Part shown: positions 1 to 10,890 of the stretch, piece after piece | Position numbering within the stretch: the stretch's first letter is position 1 | Layout: each line of letters starts with the position of its first letter | Origin: Tupaia tana | Lineage: Eukaryota; Chordata; Mammalia; Scandentia; Tupaiidae | DNA length: 64,000 bases | Direction: 5' to 3' | Assembly: GCA_026018925.1 (NCBI GenBank) | Contig: JAKSZU010000008.1 | Coordinates: 8,484,415-8,548,414, forward strand | Translations under genes and position numbers: made by a program | The notes under the pieces: model-generated | The model's database searches: none | Seen by the model: only the letters and a program-made list of their open reading frames with translations | What the model was told of the DNA's origin: nothing

Positions 1-199
1 CAGAGAGATAGAAAGCGAGAAATCACCCCCCAGGGGGGATGGCCACGCCGCAATCCCTTCTCCTCCATTCTCCTCCTGGGATCTTGGGCACGCACGCACA
101 TGTGCCCGGCGTGAGTTTAAGCCACCAGGTCCGGGACTCGAACCGCGGTCGACTACGTGGGAGTCCAGCGACATAGCCATTACGCTAACTGCTGGTCCC
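1..199 (-). mobile_element. SINE-A, cut by window edge
   Basis: Reads in reverse. The right end is the complement of the family head (GGGACCAGCAGTTAGCGTAA), and the B box GGTTCGAGTCC-like motif is intact. Many CpGs survive, so it is a young copy. Its poly-T side lies outside the window. Confidence 0.9.
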
Positions 200-242
200 G
201 GTCCCGTAATTCTTTAAAAAAAGTAAATAAAATAGAAAAGAA

Positions 243-421
243 GGGGGCCGGCAGGTGGTGTGGTGGTTAAGGGCTCTGGACTCCCACATGCTGACTGAGG
301 TTTGAGTCCTAGACCTAGCAGCTTGCTTTCTCACTTTCCCTCTCTCTCTTTCTCTGTTCCTATCTGATAAAATTTAAATAAATAAGTAAATAAATAAAGT
401 TAAAGAAAACAATTCTTTCAA
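243..421 (+). mobile_element. SINE-B
   Basis: The tRNA-like head (GGCAGGTGGTGTGGTGGTTAAG) leads into a CT-rich body and an AAATAAATAAGTAAATAAA-type tail. This is the short-family layout: head, TTGCTTTCTCACTTTC, then an A/T tail. It lacks the GAGGAGAATGGAGGAGAAGG block of SINE-A. Confidence 0.85.
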
Positions 422-1069
422 AGAAAAATAAGAAGAAGGCTTTTTCTTAGTGGATGTGGGGGTGCCTCGGACCCCTAAACGCAGCTCTGTCAGTCTCGGT
501 GAGTGAAAGCTGTCTTCAGTGGCTGTGACTTTGTGACTGCACTGGCGTGACAAAGAAAGCCCATTTTCTCCTCATTATTTTGTGTCTCCCTGAGAGGTTG
601 TTTCTCATTTCCGTACATATACGTTTTGTGTATTAAGGGCAATGTCAAAAATGAATGAAATCCTAACTAAATGTCTAGTGCCACCTATTGGTAGTCTAGC
701 ATATACTGACTCTTGGTGACATTCCCACTAAAGAGGAAGCAGAATTTATTTTGATGATTCATCCCCTGCCAGTTTATGTTTCTACATACATTTATTATGA
801 CTCTTAGATTTAAATATTAGGGATGATAATAAGCATGCAATTCTTCTAAGTTATGATTTGTAAACAGGCTCACGGGACCCTTAAAGTAAGATATGCAATG
901 ACAATCTGCTTTTTAATACTTAGGAAAAGAAGGAAGATTCCAGAGCATGAGGAGGAAACGACGTGACATCAACACATGCTGTTTACACCCGCTGTCACCA
1001 CCTGTGACACAAAGTCTCCTGAATACACGCTGCATCTTTTGAAACAGCTTTTGGAATTTCCTTCTCAGA
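422..1069. other. Single-copy intergenic DNA
   Basis: AT-rich sequence without a convincing ORF, RNA gene or repeat that I recognise. Confidence 0.5.
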
Positions 1070-1305
1070 TTTGTGCTGCAGAGTACACATGCTTGCCAGA
1101 GACACACGGAGAGACAGGGAAAGTGAGCAATCACCACCCAGGGGATGGCCACACCACAGTCCCTTCTCCTCTAGTCTCCGCTCAGGGTTTGGGGTACGCA
1201 TGCACAATCACCTGGCTTGTTTTTCAAGTGTCCCGATCTGGGACTTGAACCACGGAATTGACCATGTGGGATTCAGCCCCTTATCCTCCACCTGCTAGCC
1301 CCCAG
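1070..1305 (-). mobile_element. SINE-A, old copy
   Basis: Reverse-oriented SINE-A. The CTTCTCCT and GGCACGCATGC-type landmarks are recognisable but it has diverged by many substitutions. It ends with the CCACCTGCTAGCCCC complement of the head. Confidence 0.8.
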
Positions 1306-1379
1306 CTTTTGGATTTTTGATCCTAACATTTCAGAGTTTGAAATAATAAGCAGGTTGAAATTCAATTACTTATCTGTGC

Positions 1380-1832
1380 TGGGAATGAATGGGGCACAAA
1401 TGGTGCGATGACAACTAGATTTTCATATGCAAGAGAATACAGTTGGACTCCTACCTCACACCATAAAGGACACTTAATTCAAAATGGACAAAACACCTAA
1501 ACAAAATGCAGTCTATACATACAATGCAATATTGTTCAGCCTTAAAAAGGAAGGAAATTCTGACACATGCTACAACATTCAAGAACCTCGGGGGCATTTT
1601 AAGAAAAATACTGTATGATTGCACTTACATGAGGTGGTTAAACTTGGAGAGACAGAGAGGTCAGTGCTGGTTGTCAGGGCAGGGAGGAACTGGGAATGCT
1701 GTCCAACGGCTACAGTTTCATCTGGGGAAAGAGGAAATAGTTCTGGAGGCGGATGGTGGTTACTGTTGCACAACAACGTGAGTGTAAGTGACACTAGGGA
1801 ACCGTACACTTAAAAATGGTTACGGTAGGGCA
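1380..1832 (+). mobile_element. L1 3' end fragment
   Basis: The sequence follows the well-known mammalian L1 ORF2 end/3' UTR: ACAATGCAATATTGTTCAGC, then ACTGTATGATTGCACTTACA, then a TTGCACAACAA block and ACACTTAAAAATGGTTA. The element resumes after an insertion at about 1992-2040 (TAAATTTTATGTTATGT). It is an old L1 relic with no coding capacity. Confidence 0.8.
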
Positions 1833-1991
1833 ATGCCACATGAGGCTGGGGCCACATGGGAGGCCAGACCAACCCGAACACGCCAGGTGTGTTAATATGT
1901 GCCTGTCGTCCTGGCTACCTGGGAGTCTCTCTTTCTCACTCTTTCTCTTATTCCCATACTCTTTCATACCAAAAAAATAAAATAAATAAAA
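1833..1991 (+). mobile_element. Composite 7SL/other SINE fragment
   Basis: A 7SL-RNA 5'-like stretch (GTGCCTGTCGTCCTGGCTAC, then CTGGGAG) corresponds to the Alu-domain start GTGCCTGTAGTCCCAGCTAC. It is joined to a CT-rich SINE-like body and an AATAAAATAAATAAAAA tail. It interrupts the surrounding L1 3' UTR, so it inserted later. A tRNA-7SL composite SINE is the likeliest reading; such composites are described in tree shrews (family knowledge; assignment inferred). Confidence 0.5.
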
Positions 1992-2040
1992 AGGGTAAGA
2001 TAGTAAATTTTATGTTATGTGTATTTCACTACAATTAAAT

Positions 2041-3090
2041 AAATAGAATACTTTTAACAATAGATCAATCGCCCAAATGTAAGAGCTAAAACCAGACAAT
2101 TTTTAGAAAACTTTGCATCGGGAAACAGTTTATCAGATCTGACACCAAAAGCACAAAGCAACCAAAGAACAAACTGACAAAATAAACTTTGTCAAAAGTA
2201 ATCATTATTTTGTTCCTGAGGACATTATTAAAATAAAAAGACAGCAAGGGAAGAAACATTTGCAAATCACCTCTCTCGTAAGAAACTTGTATCTAGAGCA
2301 TGAAAAGAATCTGTACAACTCCATTATAAGAGACAACCCAATTTAAAGTGGGCAGAGTATGGATAGACGATTTTCCAAAGAAGATGCAAACAGCCAACAA
2401 GAACATAGTTGGTAGAGAAATGCAGATCAAAACCCTGATGAGATGCTGGTCCATACCCCTCGGAAGGGCCATAATTAAAAAAGTAGGCAACAGCGAGTAC
2501 TGGGGAGGCTAGGAGGACATGGAACCCTCCATCTGTTGCTGGAAGGAATTTTAGACGTCGCAGATACTTTGGAAATCAGTCTGGCAATTTCTCAAATGGT
2601 TAAACACAGAGTTACCATATGGCCTAAAATCCCACCTGTAGAACTAAAATGATAAGTCTACACAAAAACTTGTACAAAACTTGTACAGAGCTGTTCGCAG
2701 CAGCATGGTTTACAGTAGCCAAAGAGCAGAAACAGCCGAAATAGCTACCAACTGATGAATGGATGGAAAGACGTGGCAAGCCTTAAGAAGGAACGCTCTC
2801 AGACAGAGGGAGAAAGCACTGACGAATGCCACAGCATGGTGGGCCTCCGGATCATTGTACCGAGTGAAGAAGGCAGTCATGAAAGACCACGCAGTGGGCG
2901 ACTCCTTTGCTATGAGATGTCCCCAAGAGGTAAAACTATGGAGACAGAAAATAGGTAAGTGCTCTCTTACAGCCCACTTTAGGGGGACGTGAGGAACCAC
3001 ACTAAAAGCTTCTTCCTCGAGTGTAGAAAACATTTAAAGATTGGTGGTGGGAATGGCTGCTGATATCTGTGAATACACTTAAAACCACTG
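2041..3090 (+). mobile_element. L1 fragment (ORF2 end and 3' UTR)
   Basis: A second sense-strand L1 piece. It has the motifs CAACAAGAACATAGTTGG, AATGCAGATCAAAACC, TTTGGAAATCAGTCTGGCA and AGCAGCATGGTTTACAGTAG, all typical of the end of L1 ORF2. It is heavily decayed, and ORFs across it have no coding meaning. Confidence 0.8.
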
Positions 3091-3095
3091 CATTG

Positions 3096-3364
3096 GGGGA
3101 CCAGCGGATGGCGTAATGGTTATATCGCTGGACTCCCACGCAGTTGACCATGGTTCGAGTCCCAGACCTGATGGCTTAAAACTTGGGCTGGGCACATGTG
3201 TGTGAGTGCCCAAATTCCCAAGAGGAGATCAGAAGAGAAGGGATTGTGGTATGACCATGCCCCCTGGGGGGTGATTTCTTACTTTCTGCCTCTCTGTCTC
3301 TTTCTGTATCTCCAGTGAGTGCACTCGCCCTATAGCAAAAGCCTCTAATTTAAAAAATAAATAA
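3096..3364 (+). mobile_element. SINE-A
   Basis: Full-length forward copy with head GGGGACCAGCGGATGGCGTA, B box GGTTCGAGTCC intact, and 3' end CCCTATAGCAAAAGCCTCT. Confidence 0.88.
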
Positions 3365-3447
3365 AACTACATTGAATACTTAAAAGAACAAACTATATGG
3401 TATATGAGTTATGTCACAAAAAGAGCTTCTATGAAAAATGTGAATGA

Positions 3448-3695
3448 GGACCAGCAGGTGGCATGGTGCTTAAGGTGCTGGATTCCCGCATGGCTAAAAG
3501 TGGTTTGAGTCCTGGTCCTGGAGGCTTGGAAACATTCCAGGGCATGTATGTGCATGCCTAAAATCCCAAAAGGAGAATGGAGGAGAAGACATTGGGCCCA
3601 CGTCCACCCTGGGCGGTGGATTTCTCACTTTCCCTTTGTCTCTCTCGGTCTTTCTCCTGCAAGTGCACACACTCTTTGGCGAAAAACTCCCTAGA
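3448..3695 (+). mobile_element. SINE-A, old copy
   Basis: Forward copy with the GGAGAATGGAGGAGAAG block. The 3' end is altered to TTTGGCGAAAAACTCC. Confidence 0.8.
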
Positions 3696-3699
3696 AGCA

Positions 3700-4770
3700 G
3701 AGTGAATGGGTCAGTGTTATTTCTACCATCATTCATTTGTGACATTGACTAGAAAGCAGATTTTGAACGCAAGACTCAAAAAAAGAGAAATAAATGCTAA
3801 GTCCCCTTAATGGTATCAAGGCATACAAAATTGTTGGTACTTGGATTTAATGAATGAGAGGTTATAATGCTTTATAATTTGAATATTCACTTTGTTATTG
3901 TAAATAAGTTCCACCAAAACTGGAAGCAGAGACATTGTTATCACCACTGTGTCTCCTACACACTTTCCCTTCAGTGGACAACGAAGACAAGCCTCATCTA
4001 GAAACTGTCCCCTGGCTCTGACAATTGCTGCTCCTCCAGGGATTGCCTTTGTATGCGTTAACTTCCCAAATGCAAACTGTTGTTGTCTCAGAATGTTAAA
4101 GACACCCTAGGTAAACTCATTTGAAAGTCTTAGTTTTCACACTTTTTTCTGCATAAGAAGCTTCTGGCCAGGCCTGGTCTTCAGAGCCACCGAGGTAAGA
4201 ATTCTTCAGCAGCTGAGTCCAAATGCAGATTCACTGACGTTATCTCAGATATATTATCTCAGGTATCCTCCGGTGTTTTTTATGCATACCAGAATGAGAA
4301 AGGCTTAAAAAGGTTCCACTTCCTGATTTCGTCAGAGAGGTGGGAGTTTTGAAATCTCACTGTTACACAGCGCATTAGAGCCTGGAATGTGACCACTGAA
4401 GCGCACCTGGTCATCTCCTGAAACCCCCTCCTCATTCGCCCAAAGCCGTGGTATAGACCATTATGCACAGGCCGGGGCTTCCGGCACCCACGATCACACC
4501 CTCAGCTCATTGCCAGCCGAATTAGGTTGACCAGGTGCCACTGAAGACTTTCATCCGTCTGTCATTAGGTGGGACCCCCAGTACTAAGAAGATATAGGGT
4601 AATCCAGAGACAAAAAGAGTGAGCTAGCATGAGAGAGGGGTCACTGTCTGGGTGATGTTTTAAGTTTTTCTCTGCCATGGTGCTTCTGCACTTACCCCCA
4701 TAAATTTGAAGTTTAAGAGTTAGTCTCTAGAAAACAGAGATTCATGCTGCCTTTTAAAATATTGAAAACA
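3700..4770. other. Single-copy intergenic DNA
   Basis: No repeat family or coding region recognised. Composition is ordinary and CpG-poor. Confidence 0.5.
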
Positions 4771-4932
4771 AGGGCTAGCAGGTGGCGTGGTGTTTGGGGC
4801 ACTGACTCCCACATGGCCGACTGCAGTTCTAGTCTCTTGCAGCTTTTCTCACTTTCCTTCTTTGTCTCTCTCTGGTGAGCACACGTGCCCTACAGCAAAT
4901 TAAAATAATAATAACAAGTAAAAGAAATGATC
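4771..4932 (+). mobile_element. SINE-B
   Basis: Head AGGGCTAGCAGGTGGCGTGG, CT-rich middle, then a CCCTACAGCAAATTAAAATAA tail. That tail mixes SINE-A and SINE-B 3' features, so it may be an intermediate between the two families. Confidence 0.75.
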
Positions 4933-4982
4933 CTTAAAAAAAATGTTAAGAATAAATGAGGGCACTTTACAAACTTCATGGA

Positions 4983-5420
4983 GGGACCAGCAAATGGCAT
5001 AATGGTTACATTGCTGGACTCCTACGTAGTTGACCTCAGTTCAAGTCCCAGACCCGGCAACTTGAAACTCACACCAGGTATGTGTGCGTGTGTGCGTGCC
5101 CAAAATCCCAAGAGGAGAATGGAGGAGAAGGGACTGTGGCATAGCCATTCTCCCTGGGGGGTGACTTTTCACTTTCTGTCTCTCTGTCTGTCTCTGTCTC
5201 TCCAGCAGGCGCATGTGCCCTATAGTAAAAACCTCTCTAAAACAAAACAAAACAAACAGACTCATGCCTGGCATGTGTGCATGCGTACCCAAAATCCTGA
5301 GAGGAGAAGGGGCATGGCCTTCCCCCCTGGGGGGTAATTTGTCACTTTCTGTCTCTCTCTCTCTGTCTCTGTCTACAGCGAGCACATATACCCTATAGCA
5401 AAAGTCTCTCTTAAAAAAGA
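4983..5420 (+). mobile_element. SINE-A dimer, second unit without tRNA head
   Basis: A complete forward SINE-A ends near 5232 in CCTCTCTAAAACAAAACAAA. It is followed at about 5261 by a second unit that starts inside the body (CTCATGCCTGGCATGTGTGC) and again ends in CCCTATAGCAAAAGTCTCT. The second unit lacks the whole tRNA-like promoter region. It could be a dimeric transcript or a 5'-truncated insertion into the first tail. Confidence 0.75.
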
Positions 5421-5431
5421 AAAAGAGCTTT

Positions 5432-5565
5432 ACGGAAAATGGAATCAAAGTATGAGTTTATTTTGGTGAAAAGAATTTTGAACTCCATGCATAGCTTTTT
5501 CATAATATGCATTTGTCATGAAATTTTTAAGATCCCATGAATACAAGTAAAAAAGATTACTGTTA
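5432..5565. mobile_element. Mariner-like MITE, partial
   Basis: Contains GAAAATGGAATCAAAGTATG, TTTATTTTGGTG, TCCATGCATAG and CATAATATGCAT in the order seen in the other copies of this family in the window. The left terminus is lost at the neighbouring SINE tail. No transposase is present. Confidence 0.6.
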
Positions 5566-5699
5566 AATTTGTAGGGTTGACTGCTTTCCCTTTTCTCCTT
5601 GGGCATTGTGTCTCCCTGGTAATAGTAAGAATTTTCTAAATGTTGTGATTCCGTTTCAGGAGAGAGCCTCTTTCCCTCCCCACCCATGCCCACACTTCT

Positions 5700-6340
5700 A
5701 GCCCTGGGACTTGGCCAGCGTGATTATTTATGGCTTCCAGTTCACCTCACACCTTAATAGCAAACAGAAGCAGTTTTCCTTTGTGTTCCAATTTCAACAG
5801 TGTGGTAGTTAAAAATTGGCTCCCATCAGAAAGTCTTTCTCCAAGTCTAATGCGCTCTGCTGTGTATACATACATGACTAACCAGTACAATCCGTACCGC
5901 AAAGAGCCCGGGGAGAGATTTATTGATTCTGGCCGACACAGATTGAAAAGTAACCTTGAACACTTCGTGCAGGCCATAATAAGCTCCCCCAATCGAGTTG
6001 GGAGCCAGTTCAGCGTGTCCATTTAGTTGAGGCAGAGCTGTTTGATCTAACTTGATAAAGTAATTCTCATGCAGAAAGTGGGTCGAACCGACTGCCTTCT
6101 GAAAGCCAAACTTCTTCACTTCACTGAGAGAAACGACGTTTATTTAGAATAGAATTAGTGTGTTTGGTAACATACGATACGCTGCTGATGCCTCGGGGGA
6201 GGCCTTCTGCTCCCAGTACCTCGGCAGAGACTGGTGGCTCAGAAGGACATCCCCAGTTCAGAGGGGACGGTCAGCGACTTGGCCTGCGGTAAAATCCCCT
6301 CTCCTCTGAGGAATCACAGTTCAAACCTAGAACAGAAAGG
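5700..6340. other. Single-copy, CpG-retaining element (candidate conserved non-coding)
   Basis: A repeat-free stretch outside any CpG island that nevertheless keeps many CpG sites, for example around 5890-5935, 5990-6020 and 6085-6140. ORFs of 90-98 codons overlap on both strands with no family resemblance, so coding is not supported. Motifs such as TGTTTGGTAAC (forkhead-like) and TTGATAAAG (GATA-like) occur, but motif hits alone are weak. It lies about 25 kb upstream of SOX17. Confidence 0.4.
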
Positions 6341-6604
6341 TACTCGGTGCAGTTAATATTCTAGAATGCCTATTCCACTCACATTCACCCCATTTCAATG
6401 AACTATGTTATCCGACAGTGTTAGAAGATGTCCTCTGAAAGCAAGTGTAAGCTTTCTTGAAAAATTTGAATCATGAGAACAGTATAGAGAACAATAATTA
6501 TTAAAACTTCCTCTGCCAATTAGCTGTCTGGAATTGGGGAGGGAAAACCTGAGTACATACTATACCTATAATCGCACACATGTTCTTTCTTTTTTGTGTT
6601 TGAA

Positions 6605-6849
6605 AGATTTTTGCTACAGGGCACATGCATTCACTAGAGAGACAGAGAGACAATGAGACAGAAAGTAAGAAGTCACCTTCCAGGGCGAATGGCCAGGCCC
6701 CAATCCCTTCTTCTTATCTCCTCTCAGGATTTTGGGCACGCTCACACACATGGTTGGTGTGAGTTTCAAGCTGCCTGGTCTGGGACTTGAACCACAGTGG
6801 ACCATTTGGGACTCCAGCATCTTAACCACTGCACCATCTGCTGGACCCC
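6605..6849 (-). mobile_element. SINE-A, old copy
   Basis: Reverse copy. It starts TTTTTGCTACAGGGCACATG and ends in the head complement (CCATCTGCTGGACCCC). Confidence 0.85.
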
Positions 6850-6944
6850 AGACACACAATTTCAAATTCAGATTTTTCATTGTTGTTTTCTGTTGTTTAG
6901 TTTCTTTTAGCAGGGGTAGAGGGACTATAGAAGTAATCTGTCTT

Positions 6945-7212
6945 GGGAACCAGCAGTTAGCGTAATGGCTATGTCGCTGGACTCCCACGTAGTCGACCGC
7001 GGTTCGTGTCCCGGACCCGGTGGCTTACAACTCACGCCGGGCGCGTGTGCATGCGTGCCCAAGATCCCGAGAGGAGAATGGAGGAGAAGGGATTGCGGCA
7101 TGACCATCCCCCCTGGGGGGCGAGTTCTCGATTTCTGTCTCTATATCTCTCTCTGTCTGTCTGGTGAGCGCACGCGCTCTATAGCGAAAACCTCTCCCCA
7201 CCCCCCAAAAAA
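6945..7212 (+). mobile_element. SINE-A, young
   Basis: Full-length, CpG-rich copy. The target-site duplication AAGTAATCTGTCTT lies directly before 6945 and again after the A-tail near 7212-7225. An intact B box and a near-perfect duplication mark a recent insertion. Confidence 0.93.
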
Positions 7213-7383
7213 AGTAATCTGTCTTTGTTTGGATTTTAAATTTTATTCGTATGTATTTCTGTTTATTTCTGGAATTACCTAATTTTTTGAAAGTGGAGAA
7301 TTTCATTTTTATGGGAATATCAGAAGTAGGTTGAAGAGAGTAAAGGTAAATCATCCATGTGGTTGTCAAGAAATGTGATTCTT

Positions 7384-7646
7384 GGGACCAGCAGTTAACG
7401 TAATGGCTATATAGCTGGACTCCCATGTAGTCAACTGTGGTTTGAGTCCCAAACTCGGAGGCTTAAACTCACCCTGGGTGCGTGTGCGTGCATGTCCAAG
7501 ATCCCGAGAGGAGAATGGAGGAGAAGGGATTGCGGCGTGGCCATCCCCTTGGGGGATGATTTCTCACTTTTTGTCTCTCTTCCTGATGAGTGCATGCTCC
7601 CTATTGCAAAAACCTCTAAAAAAAAAAAAAAAACAAAAAAAAAACA
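7384..7646 (+). mobile_element. SINE-A
   Basis: Full-length forward copy with a long interrupted A-tail. It is flanked by GAAATGTGATTCTT and GAAATGCGATTCTT target duplications. Confidence 0.9.
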
Positions 7647-7716
7647 GAAATGCGATTCTTTAATAAGACATAACCCCCTTTTCCTTCTGTTCCAAAATAA
7701 AAATGACAAAGTGCTT

Positions 7717-7959
7717 GGGATCAGCAGATGGCATAATGGTTACATTGCTGGACTCCCACATAGTTGACCACGGTTCGAGTCCTGGATCCAGTGCCTTAAA
7801 CTGATGTCGGGCATGTGTACATGTGTGCCAAAGATCCCGAGAGGAGAATGGAGGAGAAGGGATGGCAGCATGGCCCTCACCTCTGGGGGGTGATTTCTCA
7901 CTTTCTGTCTGTCATGTGCCCTGTAGCAAAAACCTCTCAAAAAAAAAAAAAAAAAAAAG
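7717..7959 (+). mobile_element. SINE-A
   Basis: Forward copy with head GGGATCAGCAGATGGCATAA. The CT-rich region is shortened before CCCTGTAGCAAAAACCTCTC. Confidence 0.88.
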
Positions 7960-8189
7960 ACTAAGTTCTCTAAATTGTCAGGAAATAAAAGAAACAAAAA
8001 TGAATAGAACTTTTTTATTCTGGCTACAAATTACTACTTGTTTGGGCAGAAAAATATCCCATAGATTTCAAAGTTGAATAGTAAGTTCTTGGTTTGTCAC
8101 TTAACATCAGAAGAACTCTTATTTTCTCTTCTAAGAAATGTTTCTATACAGAAAAGTTACCACAAGCAATTTCAGGAAAATATGGGGGG

Positions 8190-8580
8190 GGGGGTCCTCA
8201 AGAAGCTCATAGAAAATGCATGTTATAAAAAAATTGTGCATGGATTTTGACATTTTTTGGTGGTCAAAATAAACTCATCTTTTCCACGAACTTTTTTTTT
8301 TTTTTTTTTTAGAGATTTTTGCTATAGGGCGTGTGCGCTCACCAGACAGACAGAGAGATAGAAAGCGAGAAATCACCCCCTAGGGGGGACGGCCACGCTG
8401 CAATCCCTTCTCCTCCATTCTCCTCTCGGGATCTTGGGCACGCATGCACACGTGCCCGGCGTGAGTTTAAGCCACCAGGTCCGGGACGCGAACCACGGTC
8501 GACTACATGGGAGTCCAGCGACATAGCCATTACACCAACTGCTGGTCCCTCCATGAACTTTTTGAAGTGCTTGTAAACTT
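8190..8580. mobile_element. Mariner-like MITE, split by a SINE
   Basis: The left arm GGGGTCCTCAAGAAGCTCAT-AGAAAATGCATG and the right arm CCATGAACTTTTTGAAG are inverted versions of each other. Internal landmarks include GTGCATGGATTTTGACA and AAAATAAACTCATC. A reverse SINE-A (8289-8549) sits in the right arm. Removing it would restore a palindromic element of about 130 bp. Confidence 0.7.
8289..8549 (-). mobile_element. SINE-A, young
   Basis: Reverse copy with a T-run of about 20 and CpG-rich sequence. It is flanked by CCACGAACTTTT and CCATGAACTTTT, which are target duplications inside the MITE arm. Confidence 0.92.
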
Positions 8581-9498
8581 CCCTTTGAGGCAGGAATGTC
8601 AGATGTTTATGGAGCAATTGGTAAAACCACGGGCTACCCTTAGTGTGAGAATGATGTAGCTTGAGGCCTCCATGCAGAGAAACACCACCGTGTTCTTGGA
8701 ACCAGGTAGAATTTCCACAGTTTGCAAATTGCAATTTCCATGTTTTGTAAATTGTTGTGCAAATTGTTGAAGACACAAACATTCAAGCTTAAATGATAAT
8801 GATCTGGTTAGTATAGAGCCCAGTCTGTAGAAAAAAAGTATGTATATATATATCAGGCATCTAAAGAAAGCATTTTTGCCTAGAACATTAATCATGTGCC
8901 TTTTTAATACATTTGTAAAATTGTTTCATTTCTTATGTAAAAAGATGAAATATTGGTTACTCATAAAAATTTCTTCCTGCACAAAGATTTTCAAATTCAC
9001 CCACGCCTACCCTTACTGAACATCAGGCTAAATGTCTCTGCGCTGTTTAAGTTCCCGAAGGAACAAGGGAGGGAACGCTTGATCAAAACACACTAACCCG
9101 TACATGGTGGGGAACCGAACAGGGTCGTGTGTCGGGTCGATTTTCTGCCATCCTTGCAATTATCCAAGTGTCATTTTAAACTTCATCCACTTAAGGCAAA
9201 CTTATCTTTTTTGTTGCTGTTGGTCAGTATTCCAGCACAAACCTTAACTGCCGTTTAATCTTAATAAGACTGAGAAAGAAAGGTGAAAACTCTTTTTACC
9301 CCCTCCGGGCAGGAAACATCTCATTTAGGATCCGAAGGAGATTTGCACCATGCTCTAGGCAAACGTTTTCAGACATATCTAAGAATTCAGGTTGAAAAAT
9401 AAGACATAAGAAAGTAAAGTTTAAAGTCAAATTTGCCAGATGTCTACATTGTCTTATGATTAATCCTGAATTAATTAGTTTATGTGCTAGAACATTCT
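8581..9498. other. Single-copy intergenic DNA
   Basis: No ORF with a recognisable product and no clear repeat. The part at 8980-9180 keeps several CpGs and could be constrained, but I see no specific signal. Confidence 0.45.
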
Positions 9499-9750
9499 TC
9501 TTTTTGGAGAGGTTTTCGCTATAGGGCGTGTGCGCTCGCCAGAAAGACAGAGACAGAGAAACCGAAAGTGAGAAATCACCCCCCAGGGGGATGATCACGC
9601 TGCAATCCCTTCTCCTCCATTTTCCTCTCGGGATCTTGGGCACTCACACACGCACTCCTGGTGTGAGTTTAAGCCACCGGGTCCGGGACTCGAACCACAG
9701 TTGACTACATGGGAGTCCAGCGACATAGCCATTATGCTAACTGCTGGTCC
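9499..9750 (-). mobile_element. SINE-A, young
   Basis: Reverse copy. Its short T-tract reads TTCTTTTTGGAGAGG. Flanks AGAACATTCTT and AGAACATTTTT are target duplications. Confidence 0.92.
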
Positions 9751-9957
9751 TGAGAACATTTTTCTATTAACTACCCTGGGAAGGAGGATATCCATTTACT
9801 GGTGATGGGACCATGCCCGGGGGGCGGTGGGAAGAAGGGTCAGATCCTGACGGGTATCACCTATGGCGGCTCCTTCCGACTAGTTTTCAGTTTCAACTGC
9901 GACTTTTAATCTCTGTTTCTTTTCCAGATTGCCTGATTTCTGAGTTTTAAAAATAAT

Positions 9958-10208
9958 TTTTTTTTTTTTTGGAGAGGTTTTTGCTATAGGGCGCATGCGC
10001 TCGCCAGAGAGAGAGACAGAAAGCGAGAAATCAACCCCCAGGGGTAATGGCCCCGCCACAATCCCTTCTCCTCCATTCTCCTCTTGGGATCTTGGGCACG
10101 CACGCACACACGCCCTACGTGAGTTTTAAGCCATCGGGTCCGGGATGCGAACCGTGGTCGACTACATGGGAGTCCAGCGACATAGCCATTACGCTAACTG
10201 CTGGTCCC
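9958..10208 (-). mobile_element. SINE-A, young
   Basis: Reverse full-length copy with a T-run at the left and a complete head complement ending ACTGCTGGTCCC. Confidence 0.92.
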
Positions 10209-10214
10209 AAAAAC

Positions 10215-10890
10215 AATTTATTTTCTGAGATATAATTCACACACGATACAAGTCACCCATTTAAAATGTACAATCAGCAGTTTTAAGGACATTCAGAGTT
10301 GTACAGTCACGTCATCACAATGAGAATTATAACATTTTAATTATCCCCCCCAAAAAACTGCCCCCTTTTTGGTAGTTTTTGTTACAGGTCACATGCACTC
10401 ACCTGAGAAAAGCAGAAAGACAGAGAGAAAGTGAGGGAAAAAAAAAAAAAACAGAGGTGATGGCTACACCACAGTCCCTTCTCCTCAGGTCATCTCTCGG
10501 GATTTGGGGCACGCATGCACATGTGCCCCATGTGATTTTCAAAACACTGGGTCTGGGACTCGAACCATGGAGTTGGCTATGTGGGATCCAGCACCTTAAC
10601 CTCCATGCCACCCACTGGACCAAAACTGCCTACCTTTTAGCCATTACCCTTCAACCTTTTCCTATTCCCCGGCCCTAAGCTATTCTCATAGATTTGCCTT
10701 TTCTGGACATTTCATATAACAAAATTGTGAGGTTTGAGGTCCTTTGTGATGGGCTTCTTATACTTAGAATAATGTTTTCAAGGCCTAATGTTTAATTTTA
10801 AAATATTTTATTTGGGAATAATTTCAAGCTTGCTAAAGAGTTACTAAAATAAAAATTGTACAACACCTCCCATCCTTTATCCAGAGTCAT
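10215..10890. mobile_element. Old L1 (L1M-type) fragment, interrupted
   Basis: Recognisable L1M landmarks: TGAGATATAATTCACACACG, ACCCATTTAAAATGTACAAT, GGACATTTCATATAACA and AATAATGTTTTCAAGG. An old SINE-A splits it at 10365-10620. Orientation was not determined. Confidence 0.65.
10365..10620 (-). mobile_element. SINE-A, old copy
   Basis: Reverse copy inside the L1M fragment, with an A-run in the purine-rich part. It ends with the head complement CCACCCACTGGACC. Confidence 0.82.

Noticed and set aside
6945..7020. tRNA genes suggested by GGTTCGAGTCC B boxes.
   Set aside because: All are heads of SINE copies with degenerate cloverleafs and poly-A tails. No free-standing tRNA gene was seen.
8331..8782. 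Many 80-190-codon ORFs with repeated peptides such as ACPRSREENGGEGIAAWPS or GILGTHAHAPG.
   Set aside because: These are the translated bodies of SINE-A copies in different frames. The same peptides recur at dozens of positions (for example 7025, 17254, 20540 and 22636).
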